Assembly (NCBI GenBank): GCA_965655775.1
Contig: CBFHHV010000004.1
Coordinates: 28,019 to 92,018 of the forward strand
Direction: 5' to 3'
Source: Marisimplicoccus sp965655775
Lineage (GTDB): Bacteria; Bacteroidota; Bacteroidia; Flavobacteriales; Flavobacteriaceae
Length of the DNA: 64,000 nucleotides
Made by a program: the position numbers and the translations under genes. Positions within the stretch are counted from its first letter, which is position 1, and the number at the start of each line of letters is the position of its first letter. Below are positions 43,777-51,818 of the stretch, piece after piece. Below the pieces are notes generated by a model. That model had not been told where the DNA came from. It worked only from the letters and a program-made list of their open reading frames with translations, and did no database searches.

Positions 43777-45231
43777 ATGTTGTCTCCACAAATTATTTTA
43801 TTTGCAATTGTATCTTATTTTTTGGTACTAACTGCCATTTCTTATTTTACAGGTAAAGAGGATAACAATGAAACATTTTTTAACGCAAAGAGAAGCTCAA
43901 ATTGGGCTGTTGTTGCATTTGGAATGGTTGGAGCATCCCTTTCAGGAGTAACGTTTATTTCAGTACCTGGGTGGGTTGGTGAATCTCAATTTACATACTT
44001 TCAGGTTGTAATAGGTTACTTAATTGGATATTTAATAGTTGCCAACATCTTGTTACCAATTTATTATAATCTTGGGTTAACATCTATATATGAATATTTA
44101 TATGACAGATTTGGAAAAAAATCTCATTTTGTTGGATCGATTTCATTTTTAATATCTAGAGTTTTAGGTGCATCTTTTAGATTATATCTAGTTGCTATTG
44201 TACTTCAAGAATTTGTTCTGGACGATTTTGGAATACCTTATGAAATAACTGTAATTATATCAATTCTATTAATATGGCTATATACAAGAAAGGGGGGGAT
44301 AAAAACAATAGTTTGGACAGATACTATACAGACAACTTTAATGATACTTGCAGTTGTTCTGTCTATTCACTATATAAATAAAGATATTGGTTGGACATTT
44401 ACAGAGTTTGTTACTTCAAGTGAATTCCAAGAATTTAATAAAATATTTGTGACAGATAGTATTATGGAAAGAAGTTACTTTTTAAAGTCAATTATTGGAG
44501 GAGCTTTCATAACAATATGTATGACAGGGCTTGATCAAGATATGATGCAAAAAAATCTTACTTGTAAGAATATTAAAGAAGCAAAGAAGAATATGATTGT
44601 TTTTAGCTTTATTTTGACGGCTGTTACATTCCTATTTATAGTTCTAGGAGCGCTTTTATATATATACTCTAATCAGAATGGCATTAATATTCCATTAGTT
44701 GATAATAGTCCTAGAACTGATCTTCTATTTCCTGAAATTGCATTAAGATCTGGACTTGGTGGGTTTTTAGGAATAACTTTTATACTTGGTCTAATTGCTG
44801 CAGCATATAGTAGTGCTGATAGTGCATTAACCTCTCTAACCACATCTGTTTGTGTAGACATATTAAAAGTAGATAGTAATAAATCTAGTTCAAAAAGAAC
44901 TAGAAAATATGTTCATGTATTAATGAGTGCTTTACTTATTGCAGTAGTAATCTTTTTTAGATATTACTTGGATAAAAATGTTATTGATAGTCTACTAACT
45001 GTCGCTCAGTATACATATGGACCACTTCTTGGTCTATTTGCTTTTGGAATATTCACCAATTATAAAATAGACGACAATAAGGTCTATTTTGTAGTAATAG
45101 TTAATATAATTCTAATAATATTGATTGGAAATATTTCTCCAGAACTAATTGGAGGTTACACAATAGGCTATGAACTTCTGCCATTCAATGGATTAATAAA
45201 CTTTATTGGGCTTTATTTGATTAGAAAATAA
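43777..45231 (+). CDS. Sodium:solute symporter (SSS family)
   Basis: 484 residues with about 13 hydrophobic helices, the SSS/SLC5 architecture. Diagnostic segments are FGMVGASLSGVTFISVPGW in the first helices, GLTSIYEYLYDRFGKKSH and LIAAAYSSADSALTSLTTS, which carries the Na2-site serines. The transported solute cannot be told from sequence. No operon partner; htpG follows on the same strand 61 bases later with its own upstream signals. Confidence 0.93.
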   Translation: MLSPQIILFAIVSYFLVLTAISYFTGKEDNNETFFNAKRSSNWAVVAFGMVGASLSGVTFISVPGWVGESQFTYFQVVIGYLIGYLIVANILLPIYYNLGLTSIYEYLYDRFGKKSHFVGSISFLISRVLGASFRLYLVAIVLQEFVLDDFGIPYEITVIISILLIWLYTRKGGIKTIVWTDTIQTTLMILAVVLSIHYINKDIGWTFTEFVTSSEFQEFNKIFVTDSIMERSYFLKSIIGGAFITICMTGLDQDMMQKNLTCKNIKEAKKNMIVFSFILTAVTFLFIVLGALLYIYSNQNGINIPLVDNSPRTDLLFPEIALRSGLGGFLGITFILGLIAAAYSSADSALTSLTTSVCVDILKVDSNKSSSKRTRKYVHVLMSALLIAVVIFFRYYLDKNVIDSLLTVAQYTYGPLLGLFAFGIFTNYKIDDNKVYFVVIVNIILIILIGNISPELIGGYTIGYELLPFNGLINFIGLYLIRK

Positions 45232-45270
45232 TGTCAATTTGTCATATTTATTGATTGGTATTTTTTTTGC
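45232..45270 (+). promoter_or_regulatory. Possible htpG control region with a TGTCA direct repeat
   Basis: TGTCA-ATT-TGTCA at 45232-45244 is a direct repeat, followed at 45259-45269 by TATTTTTTTTG, which resembles a stretched TAnnTTTG box. The htpG ATG is at 45293. The pairing of repeat and box suggests regulated expression, which is an inference. Confidence 0.35.
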
Positions 45271-45292
45271 AATAACTTAATTAAAAATTATT

Positions 45293-47158
45293 ATGGCTAA
45301 AGGAAAAATTAATGTTTCTGTTGAGAATATATTTCCACTAATAAAAAAGTTTTTATACAGTGATCAAGAAATTTTTTTGAGAGAGCTTATTTCAAATGCT
45401 ACAGATGCTCTAACAAAAATTCAACATTTATCTAGTATAGGAGAAGTTAAAGGTGAAATCGGAGATCTTGGAGTTGAAGTTAAGTTAGACAAAAAGAAGA
45501 AAACGCTACATATTATTGATAATGGAGTTGGAATGACTTCTGATGAAGTAAAAAAATATATTAACGATGTTGCTTTTTCAGGAGCTGAAGAATTTCTTGA
45601 AAAATATAAAGAAACTTCAAACGATACTGGAATAATTGGTCATTTTGGTCTAGGTTTTTATTCTTCATTTATGGTTGCTGATAAAGTTGAAATAATTACT
45701 AAATCTTTTAAAGATGACCCTGCAGCACACTGGATATGTGATGGTTCACCCGAATATAGCTTGAAAAAGAGTGACAAGAAAAACAGAGGTACTGAAGTCA
45801 TTCTTCATGTCTCAAAAGCTTCAAAAGATTATCTTGAGGAAAGTAAAATTACAGAGCTTCTTAATAAGTACAACAAGTTTATGCCTCACCCTATTAAATT
45901 CGGGACTAAGGAGGAAACTGTTCCAGGAAAAGATGAAGAAAAAGATGAAAAGAAAATTGTTGATAATATCATTAATAACCCAAATCCAGCATGGACAAGA
46001 CCTCCGTCTGAGTTAAAAGATGAAGATTATAAACAATTTTACAGAGAATTATATCCATACCAATTTGAAGAACCATTATTTCATATTCATCTTAATGTTG
46101 ATTATCCATTTAATCTAACAGGGATATTATATTTTCCGAAAATATCTAATGATCTTAATCTTCAAAAAGATAGAATTCAGCTTTATCAGAATCAGGTTTT
46201 TGTTACTGATAACGTAGAAGGAATTGTACCCGAGTTTTTAGGATTATTAAAAGGAGTTATAGATTCCCCTGATATTCCACTTAACGTGTCTAGAAGTTAT
46301 CTTCAATCAGATACATCAGTAAAGAAAATAACCAATTACATTACAAGAAAAGTTGCAGATAAGTTAAGCTCAATATTCAAAAATGAAAGGGAAAATCTTG
46401 AAAGCAAATGGAATGATATCAAGGTTGTTATTGAATATGGAATGCTTACAGAAGATAAGTTTTACGAAAAGGCTGAATCCTTTAATTTATACCCCACAGT
46501 TGATGAAAAGTATTATACATATCAGGAGTTAGAGGATAAAACCAAAGATTTACAGACTGATAAAGATGGAAACCTAATCATTTTATATGCACAGAATAAA
46601 GATGAACAGTACACCTACATTGAATCTGCAAAGGAGAAAGGCTATGAAGTATTATTGTTAGATTCACCTATAATACCACATCTGATTCAGAAACTTGAAT
46701 CTAAAAAAGAAAAACTCAAGTTCTCAAGAGTTGACTCTGATACATTAGAAAATCTTATTAAAAAGGATGATCAAATAATCTCAAAATTGTCAGATGAAGA
46801 AAAAGAAAAGTTAAAACCAATGATTGAGAATGCAGTTTCTGATGATAAATATACAGTTCAACTTGAGCCTTTAGACAGTAAGTCTTTACCTTTTATGCTT
46901 GCTCAACCAGAGTTTATGAGAAGAATGAAGGAGATGCAACAGACAGGTGGTGGTGGAATGGGAAGTATGCCAGACATGTTCTCTTTAATTGTGAATACTA
47001 ACCATGAATTAGTGAGTAAAATATTAAATACAAGGACAGAGAAAAAAAGAAATAGTCTAATAAAACAGTCTGTAGATCTTGCTAAACTTTCTCAAAATAC
47101 ACTAACTGGTAAGGAACTCACTGAATTTATAAACAGAAGTATAGACCTAATCAAATAA
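45293..47158 (+). CDS. htpG: Chaperone HtpG (Hsp90)
   Basis: Cytoplasmic ATP-dependent chaperone. 621 residues, normal for bacterial Hsp90. The GHKL ATPase site is visible: Glu31 and Asn35 (LRELISNATDAL), Asp76 in IIDNGVGM and GHFGLGFYSSFMV. The middle domain catalytic-loop region is PLNVSRSYLQSD and the C-terminal dimerisation domain follows. The last 12 bases overlap the end of the convergent nuclease gene. Confidence 0.97.
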   Translation: MAKGKINVSVENIFPLIKKFLYSDQEIFLRELISNATDALTKIQHLSSIGEVKGEIGDLGVEVKLDKKKKTLHIIDNGVGMTSDEVKKYINDVAFSGAEEFLEKYKETSNDTGIIGHFGLGFYSSFMVADKVEIITKSFKDDPAAHWICDGSPEYSLKKSDKKNRGTEVILHVSKASKDYLEESKITELLNKYNKFMPHPIKFGTKEETVPGKDEEKDEKKIVDNIINNPNPAWTRPPSELKDEDYKQFYRELYPYQFEEPLFHIHLNVDYPFNLTGILYFPKISNDLNLQKDRIQLYQNQVFVTDNVEGIVPEFLGLLKGVIDSPDIPLNVSRSYLQSDTSVKKITNYITRKVADKLSSIFKNERENLESKWNDIKVVIEYGMLTEDKFYEKAESFNLYPTVDEKYYTYQELEDKTKDLQTDKDGNLIILYAQNKDEQYTYIESAKEKGYEVLLLDSPIIPHLIQKLESKKEKLKFSRVDSDTLENLIKKDDQIISKLSDEEKEKLKPMIENAVSDDKYTVQLEPLDSKSLPFMLAQPEFMRRMKEMQQTGGGGMGSMPDMFSLIVNTNHELVSKILNTRTEKKRNSLIKQSVDLAKLSQNTLTGKELTEFINRSIDLIK

Positions 47159-47917
47159 ATAATTAAGGATTTTAGCTAGTCTAATTCCGCCAATTAATAG
47201 TAGATCTTTTACAGTTCCAAAATTTTTGTATTGGTATTCATAACCTAGTTTATCATCAATAGATACATCACCATATATCTTGTTAGTGTATTCATGAACC
47301 TCATCTACCCAATTCAGGACATCACCTCTTTTAAAATCATTAGCTTCTTCTGCAGATATTAAGAAATCTGGATTTGGAAGATTTAATGCTAGTTCACTGT
47401 AGCTCATGTTATGACTATTAATCATTTCAGAGTCCCACACCCTATGGAGATTTGAATTTCTTCCAAACCATTTTACATATATTCTATTAGCACCTCTATC
47501 CTCATACCTTCCAATATGAAGCGGCTGATGAAGATCACCAACGAAATGAACAAGTAATTTTAGATAGAATGATTTATCTTTATCAGATACTGAGTCACTC
47601 TCTAAGATATCTATACATTTATTTATAGCAATAAAAACATCTCCCCTCTCTGAAGGTTTAATGTCATCATATTCATCATCCAATTCCATATTTAAAAAAT
47701 GCCAATCATAGTACATGTCATATCTACTATCAGATTTTATATCATCAGCATATGTTGAAGCATTAACTAAAGTCTCTCCATTAAGTATATTATCAATTTG
47801 TAATCTAGCATTGTCTGTTAAATAATTACTTGCAACTTCAGCTATAACTCTGTGACCAGTCGATCCCCAATTTAAAGTTGAGAGGATACTAAGAACAATA
47901 AAAATTAAAAGTCTCAA
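47147..47917 (-). CDS. Secreted S1/P1-type nuclease
   Basis: 256 residues with a signal peptide (1-16) that leaves Trp17 as the mature N-terminus, as this three-zinc family requires. All nine P1-type zinc ligands can be placed: Trp17, His22, Asp58, His73, His124, Asp128, His134, His158 and Asp162. It should degrade single-stranded DNA and RNA in the periplasm or outside, supplying nucleotides and phosphate. The start is TTG at 47917; no closer in-frame ATG fits. A TAnnTTTG box lies 21 bases before it. Confidence 0.93.
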   Translation of the reverse strand: MRLLIFIVLSILSTLNWGSTGHRVIAEVASNYLTDNARLQIDNILNGETLVNASTYADDIKSDSRYDMYYDWHFLNMELDDEYDDIKPSERGDVFIAINKCIDILESDSVSDKDKSFYLKLLVHFVGDLHQPLHIGRYEDRGANRIYVKWFGRNSNLHRVWDSEMINSHNMSYSELALNLPNPDFLISAEEANDFKRGDVLNWVDEVHEYTNKIYGDVSIDDKLGYEYQYKNFGTVKDLLLIGGIRLAKILNYLFD

Positions 47918-47938
47918 AATTTTTAGCTTAATTTAAAT

Positions 47939-47946
47939 CAAATATA
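47939..47946 (-). promoter_or_regulatory. -7 promoter box before the S1/P1 nuclease
   Basis: Minus-strand TATATTTG, a perfect TAnnTTTG, 21 bases before the TTG start, in the 89-base spacer shared with the divergent DUF5916 gene. Confidence 0.45.
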
Positions 47947-48006
47947 GCACTCTAATAAGTATTATCTTATTTAGTAAAATATTAATTTTAGATTTTAAAA
48001 AACTCA

Positions 48007-50202
48007 TTGAAAAATCACCTTACCTTATTTTTGATTGTTATTTGCAAGATTTTATCTGCACAAGATTATACTGTAAAATATGTAAGTGATAATATAACAA
48101 TTGATGGGGTTGAGTCAGAAAAAGTTTGGGAAGAGGCAAATATAGGAAATGATTTTTGGCAATGGAGACCTTCAGACAACGTAAAAGCAATAAAACAGAC
48201 TGAATTTAAAGCAGTTTTTGATGATGAAAACCTATACTTTCTTGTTAAATCATTTACAAAAGAAAAAGAATTTACTGTTTATTCTCTCAAAAGAGACTTT
48301 AGTACAGCAAGTGCAGACTATGTTCAATTAATCTTTGATACATTTAGTGATGCCACAAACGCATTCCAGTTTCAGACAAATCATCTTGGTCTCAAAGGTG
48401 ATGTTTTAGTTTCCGGAGGAAATCGAGATTATAGGACTGACAGAAATTCTTCATGGGATGCAATTTGGTTCGTAGAATCAAAGTTATATGATGACTATTA
48501 TTTAACGGAAATCAAAATTCCTTTTAATCAACTCTATTTTATTAATGGAACAAAAAAATGGAGATTTAATATGTATAGGAGTGATACTCAATCATTAGAA
48601 CACTCAACATGGGTTAATATTCCTCAAAATCAGAGTATTGGTAATCTTGCATATATGGGTGAATTTAATTTTGAAGAACCATTAGGTAATTCTAAAAAAC
48701 CAGTTACTATAATACCATATATCAATGCTATTCAAAGTAAAAATTTCGATAAAGACTATTTATCAAAAGATTTTGATTATGGTTTAGATCTTAAAATTCC
48801 GATCGGTAACTCACTCAACCTAGATGCAACAATAAATCCCGACTTCTCTCAAGTTGAGGTTGACGATCAAATTGTTAATACAACAAAATGGGAAATAAAA
48901 TTGCCAGAGAAAAGACAGTTTTTTACTCAAAACTCTGATCTTTTTTCTGATTTTGGAACAGGAAGAGATTCTCAGCCTTTCTTTTCAAGACGAATTGGTG
49001 TTGCAAAAAATAAGGATGGCGAAACAGTTGAAAATAAAATTGTAGCTGGAGTTAGATTAAGTGGAAAAATTAATAATTCAACAAGAATTGGCTTTCTCAA
49101 TGTTCTAACCAGTGAGGATATTGAAAATCATATAGCTCAAAACAATAATACTCTGTTAACTTTTAGAAAGAAGGTTTTTTCACGTTCCAACTTTTCATTT
49201 TTTCTTTTAAATAGAGAAAATACTAAGAAATATGATTTTATTGATGAAGGCGAGAGGTATAACAGAGTTATAGGAGCAGAATATAATCTTGCTAATAATG
49301 ATGGAAGTTGGTCAGGTAAAGCATTTATTCATAAATCAATATTACCAAACAAAAGTGATAATAGAAAAGATTTAAGTAGTGCATTAAGAATTACAAGAAA
49401 TTCAAAAAATCATTTAATAAACTTCTATACTGCATATGTAGGTAATGATTTTAGGTCTGACCTTGGCTATTTTAGAAGATATGGGATGTATAAATTTGAG
49501 CCTAGCTATAAATATAGAATTTATCCAAAAAATCAAAAATTTTTAAATATTGAGATTGGTCATTTTACATCCTTTGTCTTTAGGCCTGAACTTGAAAATA
49601 AAAAAGAACTAAGCTATAATCAAACCTCAATAGATATAAATTATTTAAATCAAGCTGAACTAAAGTTTCAAAGGAGACAGCGTAAAGATTATTTATATAT
49701 ATCTTTTGACCCAACCAGGACAGAAGGTGCAACTCCCCTTCCTGCAAATAGATATTATAATTTTACTGATTATTCAATTTCATATAAATCACCTAGTAGA
49801 AATCTTTTTACTTCAAATTCAGAGATTGAATATGGGTCATTTTATAATGGAACCAAATTATCAATTCAAAGTAGATTATCATTTAGAAGGCAGCCCATTT
49901 TTAATATGTCATTAAGATTAAATTATGATTCAATTGAACTACCTGATCCATACCCGGCTAGGGATATTTGGCTTATAAGTCCAAAATTTGAACTTACATT
50001 TACCAAACAATTATATTGGACAACATACATTCAATATTCTAATCAATCAGAAAATTTAGGAATTAATTCAAGATTTCAATGGAGGTTTGCTCCATTATCT
50101 GACTTATATTTGGTATATAATGATAATTATTATACAAGTGATAAAATTACACCCCAACTAAGATCAATAAATTTAAAACTTACATACTGGATAAATATAT
50201 AA
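48007..50202 (+). CDS. DUF5916 outer-membrane protein with CBM9-like N-terminal domain
   Basis: 731 residues. The reading starts with TTG at 48007, giving a good signal peptide (MKNHLTLFLIVICKILSA, then QD); no in-frame ATG lies near. Residues about 25-200 form a CBM9-like beta-sandwich (NITIDGVESEKVWEEA, DENLYFLVKSF). The family core LDATINPDFSQVEVDDQ and KRQFFTQNSDLF follows at about 270-320, and the rest is alternating beta strands ending in an aromatic-rich YWINI, as expected of an outer-membrane barrel. The function of DUF5916 proteins is unknown; surface binding or polysaccharide/protein handling is a guess. One base separates it from the lipoprotein gene. Confidence 0.88.
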   Translation: MKNHLTLFLIVICKILSAQDYTVKYVSDNITIDGVESEKVWEEANIGNDFWQWRPSDNVKAIKQTEFKAVFDDENLYFLVKSFTKEKEFTVYSLKRDFSTASADYVQLIFDTFSDATNAFQFQTNHLGLKGDVLVSGGNRDYRTDRNSSWDAIWFVESKLYDDYYLTEIKIPFNQLYFINGTKKWRFNMYRSDTQSLEHSTWVNIPQNQSIGNLAYMGEFNFEEPLGNSKKPVTIIPYINAIQSKNFDKDYLSKDFDYGLDLKIPIGNSLNLDATINPDFSQVEVDDQIVNTTKWEIKLPEKRQFFTQNSDLFSDFGTGRDSQPFFSRRIGVAKNKDGETVENKIVAGVRLSGKINNSTRIGFLNVLTSEDIENHIAQNNNTLLTFRKKVFSRSNFSFFLLNRENTKKYDFIDEGERYNRVIGAEYNLANNDGSWSGKAFIHKSILPNKSDNRKDLSSALRITRNSKNHLINFYTAYVGNDFRSDLGYFRRYGMYKFEPSYKYRIYPKNQKFLNIEIGHFTSFVFRPELENKKELSYNQTSIDINYLNQAELKFQRRQRKDYLYISFDPTRTEGATPLPANRYYNFTDYSISYKSPSRNLFTSNSEIEYGSFYNGTKLSIQSRLSFRRQPIFNMSLRLNYDSIELPDPYPARDIWLISPKFELTFTKQLYWTTYIQYSNQSENLGINSRFQWRFAPLSDLYLVYNDNYYTSDKITPQLRSINLKLTYWINI

Positions 50203-50203
50203 T

Positions 50204-50890
50204 ATGAAAAAACAACTTTTAATCTTGTCAAGCATATTAGTTATTGGGTGTAGCTCAAATAAAGGTAGTATGACAGTATCAGGAAATGTCGACGGATTAA
50301 TGAAGGGAACTTTATACCTTCAAGCTCAAAGAGATTCTCTTTTGGTTAATTTAGACTCAATAAATCTTAGGGGTGATGGAAACTATAAGCTAAGCACAGA
50401 CATAATTGAACCTGATATTTATTATCTATATCTAGACAAACAAGATGGTGATTCACTAAATGATATTATTACTTTCTTTGGAAATAAAGGGGATATACAA
50501 ATCAATACAAGACTATCAACTTTTGATTCTAGTTTTGAAATTTCTGGATCAGAAAATAGTGATCTTCTAAATGAATACAACTCAATAATAAGAAAGTATA
50601 ATATGCAAAATCTAGATTTACTAGAAATATTTTACAATGCACAAATTGAAAATAATCAAACAAGAATAGATTCTGTTAATTCCGAATTGGAAAACTTGAT
50701 AAGAAAAAAGTATTTATACACTTTGAATTTTTCAATAACTAATTCAGCAAATGAAATATCACCCTATATAGCTGTAAGTCAAGTACCTGACGCAAATATT
50801 GAATTGCTTCGTAAACTATATGATACTCTACCACAGAGTATAAAAGATTCTAAATACGGGAAAATTTTAAAAGAAATTACAATTTATTAA
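50204..50890 (+). CDS. DUF4369-only lipoprotein (thioredoxin domain absent)
   Basis: 228 residues with a lipoprotein signal and lipobox VIGC (Cys16), so it is membrane-anchored. The DUF4369 domain (about 22-120: MTVSGNVDGLMKGTLYLQAQ) and the following helical segment ending SIKDSKYGKILKEI match the N-terminal half of Bacteroidota TlpA/ResA-like thiol-disulfide proteins. The CxxC thioredoxin domain that normally follows is missing, and there is no room for it because queD begins on the other strand with a four-base overlap. It may be a reduced paralogue acting as a binding partner. Confidence 0.78.
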   Translation: MKKQLLILSSILVIGCSSNKGSMTVSGNVDGLMKGTLYLQAQRDSLLVNLDSINLRGDGNYKLSTDIIEPDIYYLYLDKQDGDSLNDIITFFGNKGDIQINTRLSTFDSSFEISGSENSDLLNEYNSIIRKYNMQNLDLLEIFYNAQIENNQTRIDSVNSELENLIRKKYLYTLNFSITNSANEISPYIAVSQVPDANIELLRKLYDTLPQSIKDSKYGKILKEITIY

Positions 50891-51294
50891 CCACTATACT
50901 CAACAAAGTTTCTCGGTGTTTCGTATAAAGTAATTTTCAATTTATAATTATCATCAAAATGAGGAATTAGTCTATTATAAATTAAAACTGCAATATTCTC
51001 AGCAGAAGGATTAGATGATTTGAAGTCATCAATATCTAGATTCAAGTTTTTATGATCCAGATACTCTTCAACTTCCACTTTGATAATATTTTTAAGTTTA
51101 CCAAGATCATATACGTATCCAGTTTCTTGATTGATCTCACCAGTTAAACTAACTATTAACTCGTAATTGTGGCCATGATAATTTTCATTAGCACATTTAC
51201 CAAAGACTTCTTTGTTTTTTGCATCGTTCCAATCAGGTCTGAACAATTTATGAGCTGCATTAAAGTGAGCTTTTCTACTTACAGTTACTTTCAT
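50887..51294 (-). CDS. queD: 6-carboxy-tetrahydropterin synthase (QueD/PTPS family)
   Basis: 135 residues. Zinc ligands His15 (FNAAHKLF), His40 and His42 (YHGHNYE) and catalytic Cys34 (GKCANENYHGH) are all present. QueD makes the pterin precursor of queuosine; a PTPS role in other pterins is an alternative. Its start overlaps the idi stop by four bases, so the two are coupled. Confidence 0.92.
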   Translation of the reverse strand: MKVTVSRKAHFNAAHKLFRPDWNDAKNKEVFGKCANENYHGHNYELIVSLTGEINQETGYVYDLGKLKNIIKVEVEEYLDHKNLNLDIDDFKSSNPSAENIAVLIYNRLIPHFDDNYKLKITLYETPRNFVEYSG

Positions 51295-51809
51295 TTTTTT
51301 AAATAATTATAAAAATACTCAAAAGCTATTTTAAACCAAACTGTATAATTATCTTCATTTTTGATAATATCATTATTTAATTTTTCCATATCAACCCATT
51401 TGAAATCTTCAGCTTCATCTTTATTTAATATAGGGTCGTTATCACAAACACCATAAAAAACATGGTCAAATTCGTGCTCGGTTAATTGATTATCAAGTTC
51501 AGCTTTATAAATAAAGTCATAGACTTTTCTTAAACTTGTTTTTATACCCATCTCTTCATCAAGTCTTCTATTAGCTGCGTCTAATATGTCTTCACCTTCT
51601 CTTGGGTGACTACAACATGTATTTGTCCATAAACCACCTGAGTGATATTTTGAAGAGGATCTTTTTTGAAGTAAAAGCTCATATTTAGAATTAAAAATAA
51701 AAATTGAAAAGGCTCTATGTAAAACACCCTTCTCATGAGCTTCAAGCTTTGGCATTAATCCAACTTGATTGTCATTTTTATCAACAAGAATTACCTTCTC
51801 TTCTGACAT
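51291..51809 (-). CDS. idi: Isopentenyl-diphosphate isomerase, type I
   Basis: 172-residue Nudix-fold enzyme that interconverts IPP and DMAPP in isoprenoid synthesis, including carotenoids that feed Blh. Marks are EKGVLHRAFSIFIFN, SGGLWTNTCCSHPREGE with the catalytic cysteine and metal histidine, and ANRRLDEEMGI as the Nudix-like helix. Followed by queD; nine bases after rpoC. Confidence 0.95.
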   Translation of the reverse strand: MSEEKVILVDKNDNQVGLMPKLEAHEKGVLHRAFSIFIFNSKYELLLQKRSSSKYHSGGLWTNTCCSHPREGEDILDAANRRLDEEMGIKTSLRKVYDFIYKAELDNQLTEHEFDHVFYGVCDNDPILNKDEAEDFKWVDMEKLNNDIIKNEDNYTVWFKIAFEYFYNYLKK

Positions 51810-51818
51810 TGAGTTAAA

